64,000 nt of DNA from Neptunomonas antarctica (GTDB lineage: Bacteria > Pseudomonadota > Gammaproteobacteria > Pseudomonadales > Balneatricaceae). The translations under genes were made by a program, and so were the position numbers. Under the pieces are notes generated by a model. The model was not told the origin of the DNA. It saw only the letters and a program-made list of their open reading frames with translations, and made no database searches. Shown in pieces: positions 43,582 to 52,903 of this stretch; the stretch's first letter is position 1, and every line of letters begins with the position of its first letter. The stretch is from the NCBI RefSeq assembly GCF_001305295.1, contig NZ_LJSI01000054.1:124001-188000 (forward strand), read 5' to 3'.

Positions 43582-46143
43582 ATGCCAAAATCGTCGATCA
43601 AACTGCCTATCTACACTGTTATTCCCGATCTTATTGCAGCGCTTGCGATCCGACATGAAGCCGTATTAGAAGCGCCGCCCGGTGCCGGAAAAACAACGGT
43701 TGTTCCCCTGGAGCTGCTACACCAGCCATGGCTAAAACAGAATAAGATCATTATGCTGGAACCTCGTCGCCTGGCAGCACGAGCAGCGGCAGAGCGCATG
43801 GCCTCTACACTGGGCGAAGCAGTAGGTCAGACGGTTGGCTACCGAGTACGAATGGATACAAAAATCAGCCACAAGACAAGAATCGAAGTTGTTACGGAGG
43901 GCATACTGACCCGAATGCTGCAGCAAGACCCTAGCCTGGAAGGCGTGGGCTTAGTCATCTTTGATGAATTCCACGAACGTAGCCTGGATGCTGATTTAGG
44001 GCTAGCGCTCATATTACAAGGGCGCACATTATTCAGAGAAGACGAACCACTCAAAATACTCATGATGTCAGCTACGCTGGACAGTCACGCCATTGCTGAA
44101 TTACTCGATAATGCACCAGTTATCAGTAGCAAAGGTAGAAGTTTTCCGGTCGAGCTTATTTATAGCACTCCCTGGAAGAGTAAAGAATGGGTTGAACCCA
44201 GAGTAGTTTCTGCCATCAAAACAGCACTCAGCGCGCAGACAGGTAGCCTATTGGTCTTTCTACCAGGACAGGCTGAAATAAGACGCGTCGAAACGCAGCT
44301 ATATGCAAACTTAAACGAATTCGATAAGCAAACATTGCTCATTACACCGCTTTATGGCGACCTCAGTCTCGAACAACAACGTAAGGCTATTGCTCCAGCC
44401 CCTGCCGAACATCGTAAAATAGTGCTGACGACTGCCATTGCAGAAACCAGCCTGACGATTGAAGGCGTCGACGTGGTTATCGATAGCGGCCTCAGCAGGC
44501 AGGCAAACTACGACCCCAATACCGGTATGACTCGCTTACACACGCGCCGATTATCTCGCGCTGCAAGCACACAGCGTGCCGGTCGAGCGGGACGCATGGC
44601 GCCCGGCACCTGCTATCGGCTCTGGTCATTAGAGCAGCAGGCGCAACTGGCCCCTTTTACCTTACCTGAAATCCAGAAAGCTGATCTGACGCCATTGATA
44701 CTGCAACTTTATCGCTGGGGCTGTAATGATCCGTCCGAGCTGGCGTGGCTTGATCCCCCCGCAGCCGCACCGAGCCAGCAGGCACGAGAATTACTCGTGC
44801 AACTAAACGCGCTGCAACTCACCGCTTCAGGCTATCGCCTCACGGAACAGGGAGAGCAGATGGCTCGCTTACCTGTGCATCCACGTTTAGCCCATATGAT
44901 GCTGCAGGGGCGGCGCTATCAGTTAGGTTACCTGGCCTGTGAGCTGGCGGCGCTTCTCTCCGAACGCGACCCGTTACAGACACGCCAGGCCGATATACAG
45001 CAGCGCCTGGACTGGCTACAGGGTAAAAAGGCGTGCCATGCGTCACAACAAGGACAGCTTTACCGCTTAAAACAACAGTGTCAGCGCTTTTACGCTATGT
45101 GCCAGCAACTCCCCATTGAAACGACGCTAGCGACCATTGAGGCCAACGATCGAATCGGCTTTCTGATCGCCAGTGCATGGCCAGATCGTGTAGCCCAACA
45201 GAAAGGCCCGCAACGCTTCCTGCTGGCCAATGGTCGTGCCTCGCACCTGAATGATAACGATTACCTCAGCAAAACACCCTGGCTCGCGATCGCGCAGCTC
45301 GGTGGCCATGAAGGCAAGTCCAGTGATGCTATTTGGTTGGCCGCGCCATTCAATACGGCGCTGTTTAACGGCCCCCTCAGCTCAATGCTACACACTCGCC
45401 AGCGTGTAGAATGGAATGACCAGCAACAAAAACTCATCGCAGAAGAACAACAATGCTGCGGTGAGTTAATTATCCAAAGCAAACCACTCAGCAAACTCTC
45501 TGATGAAGCAAGGATTGAAGCGTTAGTCGGGTTGGTCAGAATTAAAGGTCTGAGCATTTTTTCGCATCCTCAAGCACTTAATCAATGGCGTCAGCGGGTC
45601 AATTTTTTGCATAACACTTTTTCAAATAATACGGGGTTGCCATCAGGCAGTGAGAACCCATGGCCCGACTTATCAGACGCAGCACTACTCGCAACCCTCG
45701 AGGTTTGGCTAACCCCTTATTTAAGTAAAGTTAGCCGTCTTAATCACTTTGCTCAGCTCAATTTACACAGCATACTATTAGCTCTACTGCCATGGCCTTT
45801 ACCGCAAAAGCTGGATGAACTCGCCCCTGAACGCCTCACCGTTCCATCAGGTTCAAAAATCCGCATCGACTACAGTGAAAGCCCACCCATACTGGGAGTT
45901 AAACTACAAGAAATGTTCGGTGGCACATCAACGCCGACCATTGCTAACGATGTAAAACTTAAAATACACTTGCTTTCACCTGCCGGACATCCACTGCAGG
46001 TGACGCAGGACCTGGAAAATTTCTGGCAGCAGATTTATCCGCAGGTCAAAAAGGAGATGAAGGGCCGCTATCCCAAACATCCCTGGCCTGATGATCCCTG
46101 GAGTGCTATTGCCACGCACAAAACCAAACGTCATTTAAGCTGA
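43582..46143 (+). CDS. hrpB: ATP-dependent helicase HrpB
   Basis: An 853-residue DEAH/RHA helicase. Motifs: Walker A APPGAGKTT, motif Ia EPRRLAARAAAERMA, DEFHERSLDADL (DExH), SATLD, IAETSLTIEGVDVVIDSGL and QRAGRAGRMAPGTCYRLW (motif VI), followed by helicase-associated and HrpB C-terminal domains. Length is typical. HrpB is widespread in gammaproteobacteria, with a largely unknown RNA role. It starts at ATG 43582; downstream rdgC begins 99 bp after its stop. Confidence 0.95.
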   Translation: MPKSSIKLPIYTVIPDLIAALAIRHEAVLEAPPGAGKTTVVPLELLHQPWLKQNKIIMLEPRRLAARAAAERMASTLGEAVGQTVGYRVRMDTKISHKTRIEVVTEGILTRMLQQDPSLEGVGLVIFDEFHERSLDADLGLALILQGRTLFREDEPLKILMMSATLDSHAIAELLDNAPVISSKGRSFPVELIYSTPWKSKEWVEPRVVSAIKTALSAQTGSLLVFLPGQAEIRRVETQLYANLNEFDKQTLLITPLYGDLSLEQQRKAIAPAPAEHRKIVLTTAIAETSLTIEGVDVVIDSGLSRQANYDPNTGMTRLHTRRLSRAASTQRAGRAGRMAPGTCYRLWSLEQQAQLAPFTLPEIQKADLTPLILQLYRWGCNDPSELAWLDPPAAAPSQQARELLVQLNALQLTASGYRLTEQGEQMARLPVHPRLAHMMLQGRRYQLGYLACELAALLSERDPLQTRQADIQQRLDWLQGKKACHASQQGQLYRLKQQCQRFYAMCQQLPIETTLATIEANDRIGFLIASAWPDRVAQQKGPQRFLLANGRASHLNDNDYLSKTPWLAIAQLGGHEGKSSDAIWLAAPFNTALFNGPLSSMLHTRQRVEWNDQQQKLIAEEQQCCGELIIQSKPLSKLSDEARIEALVGLVRIKGLSIFSHPQALNQWRQRVNFLHNTFSNNTGLPSGSENPWPDLSDAALLATLEVWLTPYLSKVSRLNHFAQLNLHSILLALLPWPLPQKLDELAPERLTVPSGSKIRIDYSESPPILGVKLQEMFGGTSTPTIANDVKLKIHLLSPAGHPLQVTQDLENFWQQIYPQVKKEMKGRYPKHPWPDDPWSAIATHKTKRHLS

Positions 46144-46242
46144 ACGCCGATATTGAGAACGCGTTCTCTTGAAAAATGTTGTACCTCTCATGCATTTAGC
46201 ACTAAGCTAACTGCGATTTTAATTTACTTAAATGGAAGCGTT

Positions 46243-47151
46243 ATGTGGTTCAAAAATTTCATCTTTTATCGGTTTACAGAACAACAGGATTACACCCAAG
46301 AACAACTGGAAACCGCCTTCTCTGAACATCTTTTTGAGCCGTGTCGTAGCCAGGAACTCAGCCGCTTCGGTTGGGTTGCACCTCATCCTGCGCTTGACGA
46401 GCAAACCGTTTTTGCTTCATCCGGTGCGTATTTGATCACAGCACAAAAAGAAGAAAAAATATTACCTGCAACGGTTATCAAGAAGAATTTAAACGAACGA
46501 GTACACCAAATTGAGCAGGAACAAGCGCGCAAAGTGTACCGTAAAGAACAACTGCAAATGAAAGACGAGATCATACTTGATCTGCTTCCACGTGCTTTCA
46601 GTAAATTCCAGCAAACCAGCGCTCTGCTTTTACCCCGCGCTGGCTTTATTGTGGTAGATAGCTCAAGCCACAAAGGCGCTGAGGAGCTATTAAACCTGTT
46701 GCGTAACAGTCTTTCAACATTGCCTATCGCCCTGCCTGAAACACAGCAGTCACCGGGTGTTGTTATGTCTGAGTGGTTGCAGCAAACCAGCTCATTCCCC
46801 GCTTTTACCTGCCTGGATGAGTGTGAATTAAAAGATCAGACAGAAGAAGGCGGCGTTATCCGCATCAAAGGCCATGACCTTCACAGTAGCGAAGTGATTG
46901 CCCATTTGGAGAAAGACAAGAAAGTCACTAAACTTGCCATGCAGTGGGATGAAACGCTCAGCTTTATTTTGCAGGATGATCTTTCAATCAAACGCGTTAA
47001 ACCAACAGACGAGCTAACGCAAACATTGAATGAAGAAGCCTCAGAAGACCCGCTGGTTCGACTGGATAGCGATGTGGCTCGCCTGGCGCTGGAATGCCAA
47101 CGCTTATACCCGCAGCTGCTGGAAGCCTTTGGTGGCCAGATACAACGCTAA
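46243..47151 (+). CDS. rdgC: Recombination-associated protein RdgC
   Basis: A 302-residue toroidal DNA-binding protein that coats double-stranded DNA and limits RecA activity. N-terminal MWFKNFIFYRFTEQQDYTQEQLETAF and the following SRFGWVAPH are the RdgC signature. The ATG at 46243 is used, although the frame is open to 46153, because the family always begins with MWFKN. It is followed by a strong bidirectional terminator that separates it from the convergent soxB. Confidence 0.95.
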   Translation: MWFKNFIFYRFTEQQDYTQEQLETAFSEHLFEPCRSQELSRFGWVAPHPALDEQTVFASSGAYLITAQKEEKILPATVIKKNLNERVHQIEQEQARKVYRKEQLQMKDEIILDLLPRAFSKFQQTSALLLPRAGFIVVDSSSHKGAEELLNLLRNSLSTLPIALPETQQSPGVVMSEWLQQTSSFPAFTCLDECELKDQTEEGGVIRIKGHDLHSSEVIAHLEKDKKVTKLAMQWDETLSFILQDDLSIKRVKPTDELTQTLNEEASEDPLVRLDSDVARLALECQRLYPQLLEAFGGQIQR

Positions 47152-47206
47152 TACCCTCTATTGGTCCGCGGTTCATAAACCAATGAGCGCCAAAGATCTC
47201 TAACGA

Positions 47207-47241
47207 AAAAGGGGCTGTATATTCACATATCAGCCCCTTTT
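47207..47241. terminator. bidirectional terminator between rdgC and soxB
   Basis: Perfect 11-bp stem (AAAAGGGGCTG with CAGCCCCTTTT), 13-nt loop; A-tract on one side and T-tract on the other, so it works in both directions for the two convergent genes. Confidence 0.88.
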
Positions 47242-47353
47242 GTCTATTCATGTTGTGAGATCGTGCTTTCTCTTTCTAGATCAACATGTACTCGCCTGCG
47301 CATACCTTCACTTAGACATGCACTCCAGCGGATTATTGACTAACTAAAACGCG

Positions 47354-49123
47354 TTAAACCGGATAGTCAATAATACCCGGATTACCCTCAACATTTTTCA
47401 GCTTTGGTGTATTCAATTTATCAATACTGGCCACTTTACGATCTTTAAGATATTCCGCCACCACATCCCAAATATCCGCACCTTCTGAACGCGCGCCTAC
47501 CGTTGCCCAGCCACTAACTTTATAAGATTTTTCAGCATCAATTTTTTCGCCATTATCCAACGTCATTTCACTGATACGACTGCCGATACTTTCAGCGGGA
47601 TCACACACGTAGTCAAATCCGCCAACACGTACCATATCACCACCCGATTGCAGATAAGGTTCAGGATTAAATAAGTTATCAGCGACATCTTCCAAAATAA
47701 GCTTGAGCTCCGACCCCTTCATCTCACGCACATAGGTTTCTGGATAAGTAAGACAGGTCTGATCCAGTACATGCTCCATCGTTACCATCTGCCCTTTAAG
47801 GACTGTCGTTCCCCAACGGAATCCGGGAGACAGGGATATTTGAGCATCATTCACTTTACGCAACGCATCACAAATAACCTGATCGAAGGTACCGTTAAAA
47901 TTACCACGGCGAAACATCAGTTCATCAGCAGGCGCTAATGCTTCAGTCAGCCAAGGTAAATACGGAGCACGAATATCTGTTATCAGCTTTGCCATTCCTG
48001 CATCAGGTGCCAACAGCTCTGAAAAGACCGGCATTAATCGATAACGAAAATCCTCAACCTTACCGTTACGGATATCCAGATCCATTACACCCACAAATTT
48101 GCCATTAGAGCCAACATTACAAACCAGCGTTGTCCCACCATTATTTTTGACAACCGTAGGGCTCGGTATACCATCATGGGTGTGACCACCCAGAATCACA
48201 TCGACACCAGAAACCCGACCCGCCATAGCAAGATCAACATCCATACCGTTATGCGAGAGCACCACAACAGCATCAACATTTTCCGTGCCACGGATATTAT
48301 CTACCTGCTCCTGTAACTTCCCATCATAAATATCAAACGTCCAATCGGGAATAAAGCGCGCAGGGTTTGCTATCTTAGTCCGAGGAAATGCCTGTCCGAT
48401 AATGGCGATACGTGCGCCATTAATCTCACGAATACTATAAGGCTGGAATACATGCCCGGTATCTTCATCATAAATATATTCCTCTGCACCAGAGAACAAT
48501 GCTTCTTCAGTGACGAATACATTTTGTGCTAAAAATTCACCATTAAATGCTTTTATATTTTTCAGGATCTCTTCCTGATGATAGGTAAACTCCCAATGGC
48601 CGGTCATATAATCGACACCCAACTCATTAGACGCTTCAACCATATCCATTCCGCGTGTTTTATACGCTGTACCTGATCCCTGCCACGTATCTCCACCATC
48701 TAATAATAGAGTTTTTTCACGACCATAAGATTCACGCAGGCGATCAACCAAGGTTTTGATATGCGCAAAGCCCCCTACCTTGCCGTATTTAACGGCAGCT
48801 TCTTCATACTGAAGACAAGAAAATGCATGCGCTTCCAGCGAATTGGAAGCGATGCCAAAGTGGTTAAGCAGTTTATCTCCGACTAAATGAGGCGCCTGGC
48901 CTTTCGCGGCCCCCATGCCAAGATTAACGTTCGGTTCTCTAAAGTAGATAGGCAATAATTGTGCATGACAATCTGTCATATGCAGCAATCGTACATTACC
49001 AAAATTAGCGACTTCATAAGGATCAGCAGAATGTTTTAATGCAGCAAAGCCTGTAGACGGCAGAACACCAGCGGCACCAGCAAGACCCAAAAGTTGCGCA
49101 AATTCACGGCGTGACATAGACAT
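47354..49123 (-). CDS. soxB: Thiosulfohydrolase SoxB
   Basis: Hydrolyses sulfate from the SoxY-bound cysteine S-thiosulfonate; periplasmic. The 589-residue protein has a Tat signal (SRREFAQLLGLAGAAGV), a 5'-nucleotidase-like metallophosphoesterase domain with HMTDCHAQLLP, LLLDGGDTWQGSG, VLSHNGMDVDLA and GGHTHDG (dimanganese ligands), then a C-terminal nucleotidase domain. It is the last gene of the sox unit, 69 bp after soxK. Confidence 0.96.
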   Translation of the reverse strand: MSMSRREFAQLLGLAGAAGVLPSTGFAALKHSADPYEVANFGNVRLLHMTDCHAQLLPIYFREPNVNLGMGAAKGQAPHLVGDKLLNHFGIASNSLEAHAFSCLQYEEAAVKYGKVGGFAHIKTLVDRLRESYGREKTLLLDGGDTWQGSGTAYKTRGMDMVEASNELGVDYMTGHWEFTYHQEEILKNIKAFNGEFLAQNVFVTEEALFSGAEEYIYDEDTGHVFQPYSIREINGARIAIIGQAFPRTKIANPARFIPDWTFDIYDGKLQEQVDNIRGTENVDAVVVLSHNGMDVDLAMAGRVSGVDVILGGHTHDGIPSPTVVKNNGGTTLVCNVGSNGKFVGVMDLDIRNGKVEDFRYRLMPVFSELLAPDAGMAKLITDIRAPYLPWLTEALAPADELMFRRGNFNGTFDQVICDALRKVNDAQISLSPGFRWGTTVLKGQMVTMEHVLDQTCLTYPETYVREMKGSELKLILEDVADNLFNPEPYLQSGGDMVRVGGFDYVCDPAESIGSRISEMTLDNGEKIDAEKSYKVSGWATVGARSEGADIWDVVAEYLKDRKVASIDKLNTPKLKNVEGNPGIIDYPV

Positions 49124-49192
49124 AAAAAATTCACCTTAAGACAAAAAAATACCCGCAGCAGCACTGCCACTACAGGTATTTAAAATGACAAA

Positions 49193-49639
49193 TTATTGAG
49201 GTACGGAGAGCTGCCAGTTTTGCTCCGCATAAGCATGCTGCTGCAAACCTATACGGGCGTGATATTTAGCCTGAGCTGCCAGATTAAGTGCTTTGCGATA
49301 ATCCCCCGTTGTAACAGCGGCATCGGCGTCTGCAATAATTCCTTTTGTCAGCTTCCATTCGAAACCGACCTTGGCGACTTCAGCATTTTTCGCTTTAGCT
49401 TTTACTATAAGGTCTTCAGCATTCTCTTTGGTTGCCTCAACACTTGCTTCAACTTCTTCAGGATGAGTCGTTAAGTATTGTTTCCCCGTCCAGCTAAAAG
49501 AATGATCTTTACCATACATCGCGCGGTTCATCTCAAAGGCTTCATCAAAAGTTTCTGCCACTGCCACGGTAGGTAGGAAAATACCATTAGCAAGAACAGT
49601 AGCCAGAACAGTAGCAAGAGTCGCTATCAGTTTTTTCAT
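49193..49639 (-). CDS. soxK: SoxXA-binding protein (SoxK type)
   Basis: A 148-residue periplasmic protein with signal peptide (LIATLATVLATVLANGIFLPTVAVA). The mature part is helical and charged, with FDEAFEMNRAMYGKDHSFSWTGKQYL and a repeat-like C-terminal half (AAVTTGDYRKALNLAAQAKYHARIGLQQHAY) characteristic of the SoxXA-binding protein SoxK found in soxAKB-type operons, where it increases SoxXA activity. Situated between soxA (11 bp) and soxB. No haem or redox motif. Identification is by context and general resemblance. Confidence 0.82.
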   Translation of the reverse strand: MKKLIATLATVLATVLANGIFLPTVAVAETFDEAFEMNRAMYGKDHSFSWTGKQYLTTHPEEVEASVEATKENAEDLIVKAKAKNAEVAKVGFEWKLTKGIIADADAAVTTGDYRKALNLAAQAKYHARIGLQQHAYAEQNWQLSVPQ

Positions 49640-49650
49640 CTGTGTATCTC

Positions 49651-50517
49651 CTATTTACGTGAGCCTGGGCCGTTTACAACAAGACCATTGCTCATATATG
49701 TCTGGAAAAACTCCAGATTACGGAATGTTTCACTCTGCATATCCAAGGGATTTGAACGACTATCCTGATGACAACCTTTATAACGACGATGCAATGTGCC
49801 TAACTCTCCCCATTTTGAACGGAACACTGGGAAATGACTTGTATGCCCCAAAGCAGGGCTTGCAAGATCTGCACGGATACGTATGTTAGAACCTTGTACA
49901 TGGCAATTCGCACACGATAAATTCAGTTGTCCTCGTTTAGAATAAAAGAATTTTTTACCGTCCAGGTAAGCAGCCAATGCTTTTTTGTCTCCGTCAGGAA
50001 TGCTGATATCGAATACCTTACCGCGAGAGGTCCACGCCATATAAGCAGAGATTTGAGCAATAGGACCTTTACCCCATTTTAATGCTTTTTCACCGTTGCT
50101 TTCGCGGCACTCGTTAATCTCCTGTTCCAGCGTTTTTACCGTACCTTCTTCTTTATTCCAATACGGGAAATTCTGCCGAATGCCGATGCCACCATTTTCA
50201 AAACAATCTGCATACCCTTTACCATTGGCAAAAGCGATATTAAATAAACGCTCGCCCTCCTCCACATCAAACTCATAGGGAGGGAACGCTTCAATATCTT
50301 CCCACTGCGTTCTTGAATCCGCATCAACAGCATAAATACCATTGACGTAATCCTGCAACTCAGTGTTAGGAAATCGTTTTTTGTAGAAATTTTGTAAGGC
50401 AATACGGTCTGCTTCAGGACTAACCGTCTCCAGCGTCGTACCCGTTGACGCTGCAGACACTAGCTGCGTACTCATTATGAAACTCACACCCAGTGCTAAA
50501 TTTTTTATTATTTTCAT
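49651..50517 (-). CDS. soxA: Sulfur-oxidation cytochrome SoxA (mono-haem form)
   Basis: Partner of SoxX; links thiosulfate oxidatively to SoxY. The 288-residue protein has a signal peptide and a C-terminal haem c site at residues 202-206 (SCANCH), with the persulfide-type active-site Cys249 in RRYKGCHQDS. The N-terminal haem site of di-haem SoxA is absent: the equivalent region reads ADCFENGG, so this is a mono-haem type. It begins 66 bp after soxZ. Mono-haem SoxA typically pairs with a SoxK accessory protein, as here. Confidence 0.95.
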   Translation of the reverse strand: MKIIKNLALGVSFIMSTQLVSAASTGTTLETVSPEADRIALQNFYKKRFPNTELQDYVNGIYAVDADSRTQWEDIEAFPPYEFDVEEGERLFNIAFANGKGYADCFENGGIGIRQNFPYWNKEEGTVKTLEQEINECRESNGEKALKWGKGPIAQISAYMAWTSRGKVFDISIPDGDKKALAAYLDGKKFFYSKRGQLNLSCANCHVQGSNIRIRADLASPALGHTSHFPVFRSKWGELGTLHRRYKGCHQDSRSNPLDMQSETFRNLEFFQTYMSNGLVVNGPGSRK

Positions 50518-50583
50518 TCGTTAATACTCCACCCGTCATATCGACGGGTTAAGCAGACCCGATAGAGATGGGCCTAACTCTGG

Positions 50584-50901
50584 TTATTTGATTGCCGCCG
50601 TTTCAGTGCCGGATTTCCCAGAATTTTCAGTCCAGGTCAACACCAATTCATCGCCACTAGCACCACCTTCAAACTTAAAAGCGAAGTACGGGTTTTTAGA
50701 AATTGACGGTCCAAGGTTTGCTTCAAATACAACCTTGTCGGCGTGCTTAACGACTAAGTTTTGTAGAAATAAGGCAGGAATCAACTCACCGCTTTTCTTA
50801 TCTTTACGTTGCCCTGATTCCATAATGTGCTTAGCCATCATCTTAACGCTGGTAGCACTTCCAGCAGTTTTTGCTTTAACTTTTAAAATACCATTAGCCA
50901 T
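50584..50901 (-). CDS. soxZ: Sulfur carrier subunit SoxZ
   Basis: A 105-residue immunoglobulin-like protein that forms the SoxYZ carrier. Typical phrases: ILKVKAKTAGSATSVKMMAKHIMESGQRKDKKSGELIPALFL (the MxHxME loop) and VLTWTENSGKSG near the C terminus. No signal peptide: it is exported piggy-back with the Tat-targeted SoxY. It lies 21 bp after soxY. Confidence 0.95.
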   Translation of the reverse strand: MANGILKVKAKTAGSATSVKMMAKHIMESGQRKDKKSGELIPALFLQNLVVKHADKVVFEANLGPSISKNPYFAFKFEGGASGDELVLTWTENSGKSGTETAAIK

Positions 50902-50922
50902 TTTGAAACTCTCCTATCCGAA

Positions 50923-51384
50923 TTAACCGCCACAACCACCGATGGTGACTTTCACTTCTTTTGACGCGCTGTAAAGCTTGCCATTTGCTTTAACGACAGC
51001 CGTTACTTTCGTCGTTTTCCCCATACGTACACGGGTCGATACGTCAGCTTGTGTGCCAGCAGGAATAATAAATTCAGCCGATAATGGTGAAGGGTTACCT
51101 TCAACAAAAATGCTCATAGACTCAACACCCGATAGTGTAGAGACCACCGTTATCGGTACGACGGCGCCATTTTCAGCAATATCAGGCGCTTTCAGATTAA
51201 CTTCAGTACTTTCTTCAAGTGCATCAGAACCCAGCAACGCTTTCATAGCAGCAGTTTGTTCTTTAGCCTCAAAGGCTTCTTTACTCCATGCAGCAAGTGC
51301 AATACGGGGCATCAACACACTTGCACCCATTAAAGCACCACCGACTGCAATAACTTTCACTATAGAACGACGATCTATACTCAT
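50923..51384 (-). CDS. soxY: Sulfur carrier subunit SoxY
   Basis: A 153-residue covalent carrier of sulfur intermediates. The twin-arginine signal RRSIVKVIAVGGALMGASVL targets it and SoxZ to the periplasm. The swinging arm at the C terminus ends GGCGG with the substrate-binding Cys151. Regular length. It lies 36 bp after soxX and 21 bp before soxZ, in the conserved XYZA order. Confidence 0.95.
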   Translation of the reverse strand: MSIDRRSIVKVIAVGGALMGASVLMPRIALAAWSKEAFEAKEQTAAMKALLGSDALEESTEVNLKAPDIAENGAVVPITVVSTLSGVESMSIFVEGNPSPLSAEFIIPAGTQADVSTRVRMGKTTKVTAVVKANGKLYSASKEVKVTIGGCGG

Positions 51385-51420
51385 ATCTATATCCTCTTAC
51401 TTGATCACCCTAAGGGCTGA

Positions 51421-51783
51421 TCAAAATTGGTAGATGTACTCAACAACTGCATCGATATCTTCTTCAGAGAGGATCCAGTGCTTACCTAATGGCGGCATAA
51501 TACTGATGGGGTTATTTTTTGTCGCATCCCATACCTGAGCACGTAATATACGTTTATCAGGAAAGCGTTGCGCCATGGCGAACATCGGTGGACCTTGATT
51601 TCCTGGAAGATTAGCATCCGGATCATTGATCTGATGGCAAGAGATGCAGTTACCTCTTGATTTACCCATATAGACCGCTTTACCTTCGGCGATACTTTCC
51701 TCCACTGTTAACGCACTGGCAGGTGATGTGGCTAGTAAAGCCACCAGACCTGTTACGCACATCGAGGTGGTCAGTTTGCGCAT
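51421..51783 (-). CDS. soxX: Sulfur-oxidation cytochrome SoxX
   Basis: A 120-residue periplasmic mono-haem cytochrome c that forms SoxXA with SoxA. Signal peptide MRKLTTSMCVTGLVALLATSPASA; haem motif GNCISCHQI; Met axial ligand in PISIMPPLGKH; FPDKRILRAQVWDAT is a SoxX-specific segment. It starts 88 bp after soxD and leads the XYZA-K-B part of the cluster. Confidence 0.94.
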   Translation of the reverse strand: MRKLTTSMCVTGLVALLATSPASALTVEESIAEGKAVYMGKSRGNCISCHQINDPDANLPGNQGPPMFAMAQRFPDKRILRAQVWDATKNNPISIMPPLGKHWILSEEDIDAVVEYIYQF

Positions 51784-51871
51784 TATTGTGTCCTCTATAC
51801 TGTCTTAGCTGACAGATTTTATTATTGTTATATTGAAAAAGGTACGTCTAAATCACACTGTAAACTTAGTA

Positions 51872-52903
51872 CTATTTACTGGATTCAACCATGTAGTTTA
51901 CCGCTTCTTCTACCTGCTGATCGCTCAAATCAACACGACCACCTTTGGGTGGCATAATACCGAATGTCCCTGCAAAGCCATTTATGGCGTGCCCAACTAA
52001 GACCGACATATCCTGCTTAACGCGTGGAGCCCACGCCTCATGATCACCTAACTTTGGTGAGCCGGCAATACCCGAACCATGACAAACTTTACAGGCATTT
52101 TCGAACGTCTCTTTACCTGCCAATGCTTTATCCGAGAAGCTAACTGAAACGGCATCCTGCTCAGACTGAACCTCTTCGCCAGACAACGCCGCTTGACGTG
52201 CTTGTGCTTTTTCCCGCTCCAGGTCTTGTTGGCCTTCATGGGACGCCGCAGGCGCATCAGCTCCTTCAATAAAGTGACCCACAGGGGTTATGCCCTTAAG
52301 TGTGCCTTCTATTGTCATAGTTTTAGGGTCATCACACGCTTGCATACAGCGAATATTTTTTACATCGGGCCTTGGATCTATAAAGAATCCATCTTTATTC
52401 GGCATCTCAATCTGAGCCAGGTTCTCATGCGTTAGTACAAAATCATCATCAACGAGTTCATTGAGATAAAGTACATAAGCAGTGAGCTGGTATGTTTGTT
52501 CATCCGTCAAAGAACGAGGCGCTGTGAAAGGCATCGCTCGGCGAATGTAATCGTATAAAGTGGAAGCATACGGCCAATAAGAACCCACTGTTTTCGTCGG
52601 ACGAGCGTCTTTAAGTGTGCCTTTACCGCCAGCAAGCACTGGCCAACGGCCTTCACCTTCACCAAAAAGTCCATGGCATGCCGCACAAATTTGCTCATAA
52701 AGCACTTCGCCGTCTTCTACACTACCCTGTCCGATCGGAAGACCTTTACCATCAGGACGAATATCAATATCCCATCCCGCGATCTCTTCAGGCGTAGCCG
52801 TTTTACCAACATTATATTTTTCTGAAGCAGAAGCTGTGATAGCAACCACCAATGAAGCGCCCAGCAATGAAGCCATAAGCGTATGTTTAAGAGATCTGTA
52901 CAT
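51872..52903 (-). CDS. soxD: Sulfur dehydrogenase di-haem cytochrome subunit SoxD
   Basis: A 343-residue cytochrome c that accepts electrons from SoxC in oxidation of SoxY-bound sulfane sulfur. Signal peptide (SLKHTLMASLLGASLVVAITASA), first haem CAACHGLFGEGEGRWP, second haem CKVCHGSGIAGSP near the C terminus. The ATG at 52903 is preferred over a longer frame: it has GGGAGG about 6 nt upstream. The start overlaps the end of soxC by 17 bp. Presence of SoxCD predicts complete oxidation of thiosulfate to sulfate without sulfur globules. Confidence 0.93.
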   Translation of the reverse strand: MYRSLKHTLMASLLGASLVVAITASASEKYNVGKTATPEEIAGWDIDIRPDGKGLPIGQGSVEDGEVLYEQICAACHGLFGEGEGRWPVLAGGKGTLKDARPTKTVGSYWPYASTLYDYIRRAMPFTAPRSLTDEQTYQLTAYVLYLNELVDDDFVLTHENLAQIEMPNKDGFFIDPRPDVKNIRCMQACDDPKTMTIEGTLKGITPVGHFIEGADAPAASHEGQQDLEREKAQARQAALSGEEVQSEQDAVSVSFSDKALAGKETFENACKVCHGSGIAGSPKLGDHEAWAPRVKQDMSVLVGHAINGFAGTFGIMPPKGGRVDLSDQQVEEAVNYMVESSK